The notes below the pieces were generated by a model. It was not told the DNA's origin and made no database searches. It was given only the letters and a program-made list of their open reading frames with translations. This document shows positions 16,790 through 24,912 of a stretch of 53,956 nt of DNA, piece after piece. Source of the stretch: Myxococcales bacterium (lineage in GTDB: Bacteria; Myxococcota_A; UBA796; GCA-2862545); assembly GCA_019634415.1 (NCBI GenBank), contig JAHQVJ010000222.1:1-53956 (forward strand). Reading direction: 5' to 3'. The position numbers and the translations under genes are program-made. The first letter of the stretch is position 1. Each line of letters begins with the position of its first letter.

Positions 16790-17610
16790 GGCAGGATCTC
16801 TGCCGCCAGGTTGCCGGTCTCGTCGATGGTCAGGGGCAGCACACCGAAGGGCGTGGTCACGTCGACCGTCGCCGACATACCCAGATCGAGGGGCTGCCCC
16901 GTGGTGAGGGCTCCGAACAGCGCGAGCCCGAGGTCCACCACCTGGACCTCCACCGGGATGCTGATGGTGCTGACGCTGTCTCCAGGTACGTCGAAGGGCA
17001 CCGCCGTGCTGGACACACTGCGGTCGTTCAGCGCGAGATCGAACGCGAAGCCGTCGAAGAGCAGCGAGGTGCCGTGGGGGTTGTCGACGCCGAGATCGAT
17101 CTCGAGGGTGGCCGTGGTGATGTTGAACTGTGGCACGCGGGCGCCCTGGATGGACAGCTTGGGCGTGCGCAGCGCTGGGAAGTCCCCACCCTCGTTGTAG
17201 GGAAGCATCACCTCCCCCAGCGGAGTGTTGAAGCCCATCTGGCCAGACAGAGCGAAGTCGATGAGGTCCTCGCCCCGCGTGGCCTCCACGGCGCCCCAGA
17301 CGTTCTCGTAGACCAGGTCCAGGGGCAGGACGAGGGGGGACGATCCGCTCGGCTCCAGATCCAGACCATCGGGGCTGTCGCCGCTCAAGAAGTCGATGGT
17401 CTCGAGGTTCAGGTTGTAGTCGAAGGACGACAGGGAGACGGCCACGGGGTTCGGGTTCTCCACGCGGAACTCGAAGTCCACGTTGGCCTGATCCCAGCTG
17501 ATGTCCCTCAGCGCCATGCCCTCGAAGGCCACGGTGGGGAGGAACGGCTCGGCCTCCTCGCATGCCGCACAGGTCAGCACCAACAGGACAGCAGGAACGG
17601 AACGCGTCAT
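16786..17610 (-). CDS. LEA-type (WHy-domain) lipoprotein
   Basis: A 274-residue lipoprotein (MTRSVPAVLLVLTCAAC, lipobox CAAC at about residue 17). The mature part has two similar halves of the LEA14/WHy type: VDFEFRVENPNPVAVSL near 45 and ATLEIDLGVDNPHGTSLL near 165, each with the family's NPN/NPH signature. Such domains bind or stabilise partners and have no known catalysis. It begins with an ATGA overlap on the stop of the second M16-like gene, so the three genes form one translationally coupled operon. Confidence 0.8.
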   Translation of the reverse strand: MTRSVPAVLLVLTCAACEEAEPFLPTVAFEGMALRDISWDQANVDFEFRVENPNPVAVSLSSFDYNLNLETIDFLSGDSPDGLDLEPSGSSPLVLPLDLVYENVWGAVEATRGEDLIDFALSGQMGFNTPLGEVMLPYNEGGDFPALRTPKLSIQGARVPQFNITTATLEIDLGVDNPHGTSLLFDGFAFDLALNDRSVSSTAVPFDVPGDSVSTISIPVEVQVVDLGLALFGALTTGQPLDLGMSATVDVTTPFGVLPLTIDETGNLAAEILP

Positions 17611-18983
17611 CGGAACACACCTTCAGCGGGTAGAACCCACGTATCTTGTAGCTCGAACGGGTCGTCCGAGGCCCCGTTCAAGGATGCCACGAGACCCTCT
17701 GCGTCCACACTGACGGCCACGATGCGAAGATCTTCGAGGCGAGCGTGACGTCCGATGGCATCGTTGACGGCCTCGAGGTCCACATCCTCGATGTCCGCCA
17801 TGTCGAGCGGGCTGTGAGTGGCTGCCGCGGCGACCTCCACGGCGAGCTGCAGTCGACTCGCAGGATCGGGCGCACGCAGCGACAGGGACGCGGCGACCCA
17901 GGTGCGTGCCCGCTGCAGCTCCTCCTCCGTCACCCCGTGCTGGACCCAGGCCTCGAGCGCCTCGAGCGCACCACGCAGGGTGGCAGGCCCCTCGCTGGCC
18001 GCCGCCGGGGCAACCTCGACCACGAGCCGCTGCATGCGTCGGCGCAGGGCAGCGGGCTCCTCGAGCACAGGCTCGATGGAGACCTGCAGCGTGTCGGAGG
18101 CGAGTGCCGTGGTGCCGAGGAGCAGTGCAGGGAAGTCAGGGTGGCCGGGCCCCACCTCGATGGGATGCCCCAGGTGGAAGGCCGTGCCCGCATCCGACCC
18201 TTCCTCGGCCGACCCTGCAGGGAGCTGCAGCGCCACCAGCGCCCGTCCGGTCGACGTGGGAGGAGCCACCAGCGGAAGCTCGGGAGCACGGGTGGGCGGA
18301 AGCCGAGCCAGCCCCTGCTCCAGCGCGCCTCGCAGCGCCTCGTCGGCGGCGCCGGCGATACCCACCAGCACGTTCTCGCGCACATAGTGGGCCGCGTGGA
18401 AGGCCTGGGCCTCCGCGCGACGGAGGGTGGGCAGCACCCCCGTGCGGCCCAGTGGCGCATGCCCGTAGGGATGCCCCTCGAACAACAGCAGATCGAGCGC
18501 CTCGCTGCCCAGCTCCTCGGACCGCGCCAGCGGACCGCTGGTCAGCTGCCGGATCGCGTCGTCGCGCAGCCACAGCCAGTCGCCATTGTCGAACCGAGGC
18601 GCCACCAACGCGTCGGTGAACAGCTCCACGCACAAGGGGCCGTGCTCCACGGGGCACACGAGCCGCAGCGCGACCCACTCCCGTCCCACGTCCACCGCGA
18701 ATGCCGCCGCCGTGGGGTAGAGCGCTGAGCGCACCTCGCTGGCGCTGCGCGCACCTGCACCTGCGTGGACCAGGGAGCGGGCCACGAGGTGCGCCAACCC
18801 CTCTCGACCGATGGGATCTCGAGCCGATCCCGCGCCCGCCACGGCCGTCAGGTAGACGTGGGTGTCTGGCGAGGGCGCGCCGACCAAGACCCGGACAGGC
18901 CGCTGCGCCTCCACGGCGGGTATCGGTCCGGGATCGATGTGAGGCGCACAGGCGATGCTTCCCAGCAGGACCACGCTCCTCAT
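17607..18983 (-). CDS. M16 (pitrilysin/insulinase)-fold protein, zinc site degenerate
   Basis: A 458-residue exported or lipid-anchored M16-family protein (MRSVVLLGSIACAPHID, possible lipobox SIAC). M16 folds are recognised by the N-terminal lobe (GREGLAHLVARSLVHAG), FEGHPYGHAPLGRTGVLPTL and the inactive-looking C-terminal lobe. The zinc motif HxxEH has become HLVAR: the first His is kept, while Glu and the second His are lost. The later metal-binding Glu is also not evident. It is thus probably non-catalytic. Its ATG overlaps the TGA of the upstream M16 gene (ATGA), consistent with the two working as a pair. Confidence 0.85.
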   Translation of the reverse strand: MRSVVLLGSIACAPHIDPGPIPAVEAQRPVRVLVGAPSPDTHVYLTAVAGAGSARDPIGREGLAHLVARSLVHAGAGARSASEVRSALYPTAAAFAVDVGREWVALRLVCPVEHGPLCVELFTDALVAPRFDNGDWLWLRDDAIRQLTSGPLARSEELGSEALDLLLFEGHPYGHAPLGRTGVLPTLRRAEAQAFHAAHYVRENVLVGIAGAADEALRGALEQGLARLPPTRAPELPLVAPPTSTGRALVALQLPAGSAEEGSDAGTAFHLGHPIEVGPGHPDFPALLLGTTALASDTLQVSIEPVLEEPAALRRRMQRLVVEVAPAAASEGPATLRGALEALEAWVQHGVTEEELQRARTWVAASLSLRAPDPASRLQLAVEVAAAATHSPLDMADIEDVDLEAVNDAIGRHARLEDLRIVAVSVDAEGLVASLNGASDDPFELQDTWVLPAEGVFR

Positions 18984-20326
18984 GGAGCCTCCGAGGTCAG
19001 GATGGCCATGGTGAGCCCGGCATCCACCAACCATCGTGCCGCAGCCGCCGACACATCGTCTGCTCCGACCTCCGCCAAGGCGGTCTCGCCCAACGACGAC
19101 GCCGACACCTCTCGACCCGCGCGGGTGGCCCAGCCGATGGCCTCGGCCACCGCGGCGGGCGCGTCGAGGGCCAGCGCCCTTCGCCTGGACAGGTGGGTGC
19201 GAGCTGCCTCCACCCGCTCGCCGGAGACCTCGGCCAGCGCAGCGAGCTCCTCGCGCACCACCTCGTCGACCTGATCCGGATCCGCCTCGTCCGCGAGCAC
19301 CAGCTCGAGCCGCATCCAGCCCGGATCGAGCGTGGCGACGCGCCGAGCCGTCACCTCCGTGGCCAAGCCCTCCGTGCGCACCAAGCGCTCGTACAGCGAC
19401 CCCGAGGGAGACGTCGAGGCGGCCGAAGGGATGGGACCGGTGAGCAACTCGGCCGCCACGTCGAGGGCCGCGAGCTCCACGGAGTCGGCATCGTGGGGCG
19501 CGACCTTCCAGGCGTAGGCAATGCGAGCTCGTGTGGGGGCCGTCCAAGTGACCGACACCTCGCGCCGCTCCCGCTGGCGCGGCTCTGCAGCGACCCGCGC
19601 GGGGCCTCGACCCGCCTGTCAGTCGCCGAACGCCGTGGCGGCGAGGGCATGGACCTCGTCGGGCACCACATCGCCAGCCACCACCAGCACCGCGCGCTCC
19701 GGGCGGTGGTGCCGAGCCACGAAGTCCGCCACCGAGGCGGCCTCGGGCACCGCGGAGACGTCCAGATGGGACTCCGCCCCATAGGGGTGGGACCGAAACG
19801 CGGCAGCCCGCAGTACGGCGTCCAGGGCACGCGCCGGATCATCCTCGGTCAGGCGACGTTCCGCGGCCACGATCCGAAGCTGACGAGCGACGGCTTCGTC
19901 GTCGGGCGCCGGCTCGGTGATCTGGGCAGCTCGCAGCTGCATGTACTCGGGGAGCGCGTTGTCGGGCAGCAGCGCGTGGAACACGGTCTCGTCGGGGCCC
20001 GTCCAGGCTCCTTGCCGCACCCCCAGCGCCTCGGCCTCCGCAGGCTCCGACAGCAGGTGCTCGACGAGGCGGGCCATGCCCACCTCCGAGCGGCCCTCGT
20101 CCCGCCGGCCCACCCCCATCCACAGCTGCCAGGCCACCACTCCTGGAGAGGACGCCATCGGGGCCACCACCACTCGCATTCCGTTGGGCAGGGAACGCTG
20201 CTCCCAGGCCGGCGCGGATTCGTTGGCAGAGGCCGGCGACGCCCATGGAAGCACCCAAACCAGGGCAGTTCGGAGCACAGGGAAGAAAGCCATGGCCGCT
20301 GTGTTAACATGCGCGGCGGTTCGCAT
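18980..20326 (-). pseudogene. M16-family protease-like gene interrupted by one in-frame TGA
   Basis: One continuous reading frame of 449 codons encodes a signal peptide (MRTAAHVN... to SPASA), the M16 start WEQRSLPNGMRVVV, and both lobes, except for TGA at 19621-19619. The break follows AFGD, where M16 relatives commonly read FGDW, so the codon looks like Trp TGG changed to TGA. Downstream residues in the same frame (QAGRGPARVAAE, then YAWKVAP) continue the family pattern, so no indel is needed. The zinc motif is RLVEH instead of HxxEH. ATG 20326 has GGAG seven bases upstream. A GTG at 19558 could restart the second half. It may be a pseudogene, a sequencing error or a read-through gene. Confidence 0.8.
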
Positions 20327-20380
20327 CTCCGTACTCCAAAAATTGAGGCGAATCGCCAATCTTGGGCTTCAGGAGGGAAG

Positions 20381-20746
20381 ATGGTTCAGGAACTCGTGGA
20401 TGACCAGAGCACGTCTCGGCAGCTGATCCGAAACCTCCGTGTGGTGCAGACGGGTCGCGGTGTGCTGCCCGAGAGTGTGGCTTGGCAGACCTTCCTCGAG
20501 CTTCAGCGCCGTGGTGAGCCCGACGCGGTGCGTCTGTTCATCGGAGCCGTCCGCAACCTGCACACCCGCCGCTGCATCGCTGGCGTGGCACTTCCCACCG
20601 AGGATCCGCTGCCCGACGAGCATCGCCTGTGCGACGACGCCTTCCTGGGCGATCTGTGGAAGGCATACAAGAAGTGCATCCGAAACAATCGCACTGGGCC
20701 TGCATCGCAGCTCCTCCGTGACATGGAAGAGCACCTCGACGCGTGA
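20381..20746 (+). CDS. Small conserved-looking protein of unknown function
   Basis: A 121-residue, mostly helical, soluble-looking protein starting at ATG 20381 with a strong AGGAGG-type site upstream. It has no signal, membrane span or recognised motif. Two cysteines (near CIAG and KKCIRNN) and a charged C-terminus are the only marks. It is divergent from the M16 operon (54 bp apart) and just upstream of the Flp pilin genes on the same strand, so a pilin-related or regulatory role is possible but unsupported. Confidence 0.75.
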   Translation: MVQELVDDQSTSRQLIRNLRVVQTGRGVLPESVAWQTFLELQRRGEPDAVRLFIGAVRNLHTRRCIAGVALPTEDPLPDEHRLCDDAFLGDLWKAYKKCIRNNRTGPASQLLRDMEEHLDA

Positions 20747-20762
20747 AACCGACCGGGAACGC

Positions 20763-20779
20763 CCGACGCGTCACGTCGG
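20763..20779. repeat. Short inverted repeat upstream of the first Flp pilin gene
   Basis: CCGACG (20763-20768) and CGTCGG (20774-20779) pair perfectly around five bases. It sits between the small-protein gene and the first pilin gene, next to a possible -10 box TAGAAT at 20781-20786. No T-run follows, so an operator or weak hairpin is more likely than a terminator. Confidence 0.3.
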
Positions 20780-20806
20780 ATAGAATGGGTCCAAGTGGAG
20801 GGCAGC

Positions 20807-20965
20807 ATGCGTTTGATCGCTGCACTGGTGGCCGATGAGGAAGGGGCAACTGCAATCGAGTATGGGCTAGTCGCCTCGCTGATCGCGCTGGCGATCGTGG
20901 GCGCGGTGCTGTCCATCGGGAACAACCTCACCCCCATCTTCTCCTCGATCGCCACCCACGTCTAG
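20807..20965 (+). CDS. Flp/Fap-type pilin (type IVb), copy 1
   Basis: A 52-residue prepilin starting at ATG 20807 with GGAGG upstream. A 13-residue leader ends in Gly, then ATAIEYGLVASLIALAIVG gives the Flp signature: Glu and Tyr five and six residues after the cleavage Gly, then one hydrophobic helix. It should be processed by a TadV/CpaA-type peptidase and assembled into Flp pili, which mediate adhesion. No tad secretion genes are in the window. Its stop overlaps the end of a small opposite-strand frame by the four bases CTAG. Confidence 0.92.
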   Translation: MRLIAALVADEEGATAIEYGLVASLIALAIVGAVLSIGNNLTPIFSSIATHV

Positions 20966-21090
20966 GCGGGCTCGCCCCCGCTGAGATCGTGCGCGAACCC
21001 GGCCACCGGTTTCACCGTGGGTACGCGCACGGGCGCCCAACACTCGGCACAGTCGAGCGAGAGCGCAGCTACACCCTGACCATCGGCCAT
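20962..21090 (-). CDS. Possible 42-residue CxxC protein between the pilin genes
   Basis: An ATG at 21090 opens a 42-codon frame (MADGQGVAALSLDCAECWA...) whose stop overlaps the pilin-1 stop as CTAG, the same 4-bp tail-to-tail overlap used by several sure gene pairs here. It contains one CxxC (CAEC). No good ribosome binding site was seen, and the frame is open further upstream antisense to pilin 2. The case rests on composition and overlap pattern only. Confidence 0.25.
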   Translation of the reverse strand: MADGQGVAALSLDCAECWAPVRVPTVKPVAGFAHDLSGGEPA

Positions 21091-21192
21091 CAGACCGCGC
21101 CAGACACCGTCCGAGGCGCCCCTGAGCGTTCCGGCTCCACGAGCCGACGAGCCAGGGGCATCACTTGGTACCGGGCATCTGGAGTAGTTCCC

Positions 21193-21354
21193 ATGGGCAG
21201 CTGGCTGGCACAGTTCGTGCGTGACGAAGACGGCATCGAGGCCATCGAGTACGGCATGATCGCATCGCTGATCTTCCTGGCCACCATCGGTGCCGTGAAC
21301 GCGGTGGCCACAGAAGCGACCAGCATGTGGTCGGTGCTGTCGACCCACATCTAG
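21193..21354 (+). CDS. Flp/Fap-type pilin (type IVb), copy 2
   Basis: A 53-residue prepilin from ATG 21193, with GGAG about eight bases upstream. The leader ends at Gly14 (VRDEDG), followed by IEAIEYGMIASLIFLATIG, the same Glu-Tyr signature and hydrophobic helix as copy 1. Both copies end in a similar tail (ATHV and STHI), supporting duplication. Differences in the leader and C-terminal half suggest division of roles, such as major and minor pilin. It converges with the oxygenase gene, seven bases away. Confidence 0.92.
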   Translation: MGSWLAQFVRDEDGIEAIEYGMIASLIFLATIGAVNAVATEATSMWSVLSTHI

Positions 21355-21361
21355 GTGGGCG

Positions 21362-22267
21362 CTACGCCACCCCGATGGCCCGAAGCCGCTCCATCAGGAA
21401 GGTCTCGGCCGTGGGGCCCGCACGGCTTCCGTCGATGGGATCGAGGCGGACCTCCCCGCGCGGATGCACGAAGAAGGGCATGGACAGCCTGGACACGTTG
21501 GGGGACGGGCCGCTGGGGTTCACCACCCGGTGCGTGGTGGCGGGCAGCGTCCCCTCCGTGACGAGCTGCATCATGTCGCCCGTGTCGCAGACGAACGCAC
21601 CTGCAGGCGGATCCACCGCGATCCAGTCTCCGTCGTGGGTGAGGAGCTCGAGCCCAGGCTGCGTCGACACGGGCAAGACCGTGAGCAGGTTGATGTCTTC
21701 GTGGGCGGCGGCCCGTACCGCCCCGGGTGCCGCGGCAGCCCCGATGGGCGGGTAGTGGATGACCCGGAGCACGCTGTTGCCACCGGTGACCTGATCGACG
21801 AACCAGTCCACCGACAGCCCCAGCCCTGCTGCCACCAAGCGCAGCAGTGTGTGCGAGAACTCGTCGAGGGCGTCGAACAGCTCCATCATCGCTGGCCCGA
21901 AGCCGGGCACCTCGGCGGGGAAGTGGTTCACGGGAAGCTCGGCCACACCTTCCCTGCCGACGTGCCAGAACTCCTTGAGGTCTCCGACGGGCTGGTCCTT
22001 GGCGTGCTCCACCCCGAACGAGGTGTAGCCTCGCTTGCGGCCGTCCTCGGGCGTCTCGCAGGCCCGCTTGGTCGGCAGGGGCAGCGAGAAGACCCGGTCG
22101 GCCTCTGCATAGCATCGATGGATCAACGCCGGATCCACCCCGTGCCCCACGATGGAGACGAAGCCGAACTCGGCGAGCGCACGATGCACCGCGTCCACGA
22201 CGGCACGGTCGTCGGCCACCGAGCGGCCCGAGCGCCCGCCCAGATCCACCACCGGGACGGACCGCAT
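21362..22267 (-). CDS. 2-oxoglutarate/Fe(II)-dependent oxygenase (isopenicillin-N-synthase-like)
   Basis: A 301-residue oxygenase of the isopenicillin-N-synthase-like group. The N-terminal domain shows VPVVDLGG and ALAEFGFVSIVGHGVD. The catalytic core has the iron triad in AAHEDINLLT (His189, Asp191) and THRVVN (His246), and the 2-oxoglutarate-binding pair in SRLSMPFF (Arg260, Ser262). A tyrosine in RVIHYPP also fits. Substrate is unknown. The ATG at 22267 shares its A with the TGA of the upstream HTH/SspB-like gene (TGATG), so the two are translationally coupled. Confidence 0.92.
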   Translation of the reverse strand: MRSVPVVDLGGRSGRSVADDRAVVDAVHRALAEFGFVSIVGHGVDPALIHRCYAEADRVFSLPLPTKRACETPEDGRKRGYTSFGVEHAKDQPVGDLKEFWHVGREGVAELPVNHFPAEVPGFGPAMMELFDALDEFSHTLLRLVAAGLGLSVDWFVDQVTGGNSVLRVIHYPPIGAAAAPGAVRAAAHEDINLLTVLPVSTQPGLELLTHDGDWIAVDPPAGAFVCDTGDMMQLVTEGTLPATTHRVVNPSGPSPNVSRLSMPFFVHPRGEVRLDPIDGSRAGPTAETFLMERLRAIGVA

Positions 22268-22902
22268 CAGGTGACCAGCCGCAGGTGTGGAACGTCGTCC
22301 GACGGCTCGTCGGACTCGGGCGGCTCGTCGGGCTCCACCTCGAAGGCCACCCGTACGATGGCGGACCACGGGATGGTGCAGTCGTACAGGTCGTCGAAGC
22401 TCAAGGTGAGCACGACGTCGTCGTCCCCGATCCGGGGGTTGCTGTCGCCGTGGTGGGCCGCATCGATCTGCAGCACGAGCTCGCCGTGCCGCTGGTACTG
22501 CGACAGCACGTAGTCGGGCACGCCCGATCCCTGCAGCGCATCGATCCGCGCAGAGAACCGGAACGTGCACCCGAGCTGGTACGCCACCTCGAACAGCTGC
22601 TTGGCGTGGTTGCCGAAGGGATCCACACCCACGCCCTCGGGGGCAGCCTCGGACTCGGGGGCAGCGAGCTCGGGCTCGGGCACCGCCCCCAGCTCCGGAA
22701 GTCCGACGTCGGAGGACGACAGCTCCAAGGCCTGCGTGACCCGCACCAGCTCGTCCACCAGCATCGGCTCCGAGCCCGCGAGCACCCGACGCAGCCGGGA
22801 TCGTGACAGCTCGGCCTTGCGCGCCACCTCTGCGGTGTTCGTTCCGCGCTTCAGGATGAGCTCCCTCAGCCAGACGAGCACAGGGTCATCGACGTTCGCC
22901 AT
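22267..22902 (-). CDS. HTH (XRE-like) protein with SspB-like C-terminal domain
   Basis: A 211-residue protein. Residues about 8-65 form a helix-turn-helix with TNTAEVARKAELSRSRLRRV, close to XRE repressors. A Pro/Glu/Ala-rich linker follows. The C-terminal part (VPDYVLSQYQRHGELVLQID, then IGDDDVVLTLSFDDLYDCTIPW) resembles the SspB fold, which delivers tagged proteins to ClpXP, and ends in an acidic tail before LRLVT. SspB-like identity is by motif pattern and needs structure support. ATG 22902 is chosen because the HTH starts there; a GTG at 23001 is possible but overlaps the divergent promoter. It is coupled to the oxygenase gene. Confidence 0.6.
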   Translation of the reverse strand: MANVDDPVLVWLRELILKRGTNTAEVARKAELSRSRLRRVLAGSEPMLVDELVRVTQALELSSSDVGLPELGAVPEPELAAPESEAAPEGVGVDPFGNHAKQLFEVAYQLGCTFRFSARIDALQGSGVPDYVLSQYQRHGELVLQIDAAHHGDSNPRIGDDDVVLTLSFDDLYDCTIPWSAIVRVAFEVEPDEPPESDEPSDDVPHLRLVT

Positions 22903-23003
22903 CCGAACACTCTGGGGTTGGACCGTTCTGAAGGAGACGCGGTGTAACGTGTCGGGGAACTCGCGCCGAGCTGCACTGTCCGAGGCAACGCGTAGGAGCA
23001 CCC

Positions 23004-23489
23004 ATGGGACTCGAAGCCTGGATCATCGTGTTGTCGGCCCTCGTGGTGGCGGGAGCCGGCCTGAAGGGATGGGGCTGGTGGGTCCGTAGCCGCGCACTGG
23101 GCAAGCTCACGGACGTGCAGCGCCAACAGCGAGGCGTGACCCTGCGCGTGATGGTGCGTGGCACCGAGGTGCTGCCGGGCATGCGGTCGGGGCGCACCCA
23201 CCGCTCCACGGGAGATGTGGCGCTGACGAGCCGGCGCTTCCTGCTCGTGAGCAACCGCGGTGTGCTGGTGGACGTCGACCAGGAGCGAGGCCGCACGTTG
23301 ACCTCCGCCCGCTGTCCGGGCCCTGGCAAGCTGGTGCTGGAGGGCCGAGTGCCCCGCCCCGACGGCCGCCACGGCGCCTACCGCATCGAAGCCATCGTGA
23401 ACGATGCTCCGGGGTGGGCCAGCTCGCTGCAGCCCTTCGTGGACCCAGCCGAGGACGGTGTGCAGTTCGGCGTGACCGTCCCTAGTTGA
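23004..23489 (+). CDS. Membrane-anchored protein of unknown function
   Basis: A 161-residue protein from ATG 23004 behind GGAG. One N-terminal transmembrane segment (about residues 5-24, IIVLSALVVAGAGLKGWGWW) is followed by a basic, beta-rich cytosolic or periplasmic domain with SRRFLLVSNRGVLVDVDQERG, which looks PH/bPH-like. No family was identified. It is divergent from the HTH/SspB-like gene and overlaps the 3' end of the VgrG-like gene by eight bases. Confidence 0.7.
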   Translation: MGLEAWIIVLSALVVAGAGLKGWGWWVRSRALGKLTDVQRQQRGVTLRVMVRGTEVLPGMRSGRTHRSTGDVALTSRRFLLVSNRGVLVDVDQERGRTLTSARCPGPGKLVLEGRVPRPDGRHGAYRIEAIVNDAPGWASSLQPFVDPAEDGVQFGVTVPS

Positions 23490-24372
23490 TCTTGACCATG
23501 CCGCCGGTGACGGTGGTCAGGGGCCCGCCGCTGATCTCCGCATTGAGCGAGCCCTTGGCCTTGAACGACAGGCCTCCGTCGCACATCGTGGTCATGGCGG
23601 CCTTGCAGGTGACGTTGCCGCCCGTGGACTGCAGCATGACCTCCTGACCTCCCTGGAAGGTCGCGTTCATCGCAGCCTCGAAGCGCGTGTCCTTGCCGGC
23701 CTTGTGCACCGTGTCCTGACCCGACTCTCCCTCGATGTTGTTGCCGGCACGCCACTTGATGTCGTTGCCCGCCTCCAGGTACAGATCGTTGTCGGTGCGG
23801 ATGTGCACGTCGCCCTTGGTGTTCGACAGCACGATCCGCTGGTTCGCCGTGTCGAACACGAAGGCCAGGGTGTGGCTGCCATCCCAGATCTGCACGGTCT
23901 CGGCACCCTCGGTGTCGTCGAAGACGAGCAGGTGGCCCGAGCGAGAGCGCCAGAAGCGGCGGTCGTTCGTCTCGATGGTCTTGCTGCCGTCGGCGAAGGT
24001 GTCGGTGGACCACTGCGCGGAGGTGGAGGTCTTGTCGGGCCCGGGCAATCCGTCCTTGGCCTCGGTGGGAGGCTTGTCGACGCCGTTCCACAGCTGCCCG
24101 ATCACCACACCGACGTCCTGGCTGCCCTGCACGAACAGGACGAGGACCTCGTCCTCCTTCTCGGGCAGCGCGTAGAACCCACGCTCCGGGCCGGCCATGG
24201 GAGCCACACACCGGATCCAGAAGGACAGCGGCTCATCCTTGTGGAGGGTGGGGAAGGCCACCTGGATGCGGCCCAGGCCCTTCTCGTCGACGTTCTCCTT
24301 GACGATGCCCACGACGGCCCAGGGCACCAGGCCCGAGTAGGGCTGCCCCAGAGCGTTCGTCATCTTGGCCAT
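23482..24372 (-). CDS. VgrG-like / phage-baseplate spike protein lacking gp27 domains
   Basis: A 296-residue protein with an N-terminal OB-fold of the gp5/VgrG type: AVVGIVKENVDEKGLGRIQV, FWIRCVAPMAG and EVLVLFVQGSQDVGVVIGQL. It is followed by a long beta-helix-forming repetitive needle (TNTKGDVHIRTDN, LEAGNDIKWRAGNNIEGESG and further short repeats). Full-length VgrG proteins carry gp27-like domains in front; here the OB-fold begins almost at the start codon, so it is a spike-only form. GGAGGGGG precedes ATG 24372. No tube, sheath or ATPase genes of a contractile system are in the window. Confidence 0.85.
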   Translation of the reverse strand: MAKMTNALGQPYSGLVPWAVVGIVKENVDEKGLGRIQVAFPTLHKDEPLSFWIRCVAPMAGPERGFYALPEKEDEVLVLFVQGSQDVGVVIGQLWNGVDKPPTEAKDGLPGPDKTSTSAQWSTDTFADGSKTIETNDRRFWRSRSGHLLVFDDTEGAETVQIWDGSHTLAFVFDTANQRIVLSNTKGDVHIRTDNDLYLEAGNDIKWRAGNNIEGESGQDTVHKAGKDTRFEAAMNATFQGGQEVMLQSTGGNVTCKAAMTTMCDGGLSFKAKGSLNAEISGGPLTTVTGGMVKIN

Positions 24373-24495
24373 TCCCCCTCCCCGGGAGCCGAATCTCCAG
24401 CCGCTGCAGGCCGGGCTCCGACGTTCCCGTCGACTGTAGCACCCAGTGGAGCACCGATCACGACGTCACGAGGCGGCACGTGGCAAGATGCGCGA

Positions 24496-24885
24496 GTGAC
24501 CGACCGCATGTTCCTCGAGAGTGGCCCCGCACAAGTGCTGCACAGCGGCATCGTGACCACGTTCGGTGGCAACCCACTGCAGATGATCGTGCCCCTGCCG
24601 GGAGACACCTTGGCGGTCCAGTGGCACTTCGAGCAGGATCGGGAGGTGCACGGGGCTGCCTTCGACTGCCAAGCCACGGACACGGGCTATCGCATCGTCT
24701 GCACCAACATCGAGGACGCCGCGGGCCGAGGCTCGTCCGATCCGGTGCTGCTGGGAGAGCTGGGTCCCGATCTGTTCTTCGTGCACTTCCGCGTGTTCCG
24801 CTTCGGCGACACGCCCGACTGCACGCTGCACTACACGTTCTTCCGCGCAGACAAGGAAACGGTCGGCTGGACCCCCACACGTTAG
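24496..24885 (+). CDS. Small protein of unknown function divergent from the VgrG-like gene
   Basis: A 129-residue soluble protein with a balanced, beta-rich sequence (AVQWHFEQDREVHGAAFD, FFVHFRVFRFGDTPDC). The start is uncertain between GTG 24496 and ATG 24508 because neither has a clear ribosome binding site. It lies 123 bp from the spike gene in the opposite direction and 27 bp before thyX in the same direction. A role as spike partner or cargo is possible, but the sequence shows no effector motif. Confidence 0.65.
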   Translation: MTDRMFLESGPAQVLHSGIVTTFGGNPLQMIVPLPGDTLAVQWHFEQDREVHGAAFDCQATDTGYRIVCTNIEDAAGRGSSDPVLLGELGPDLFFVHFRVFRFGDTPDCTLHYTFFRADKETVGWTPTR

Positions 24886-24912
24886 ACGGGGTGCTTCCTA
24901 CGCGTTGGAGGA

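Noticed and set aside
19619..19621. Selenocysteine at the in-frame TGA
   Set aside because: The family has Trp, not Cys, at this place, and no insertion hairpin was seen just after the codon.
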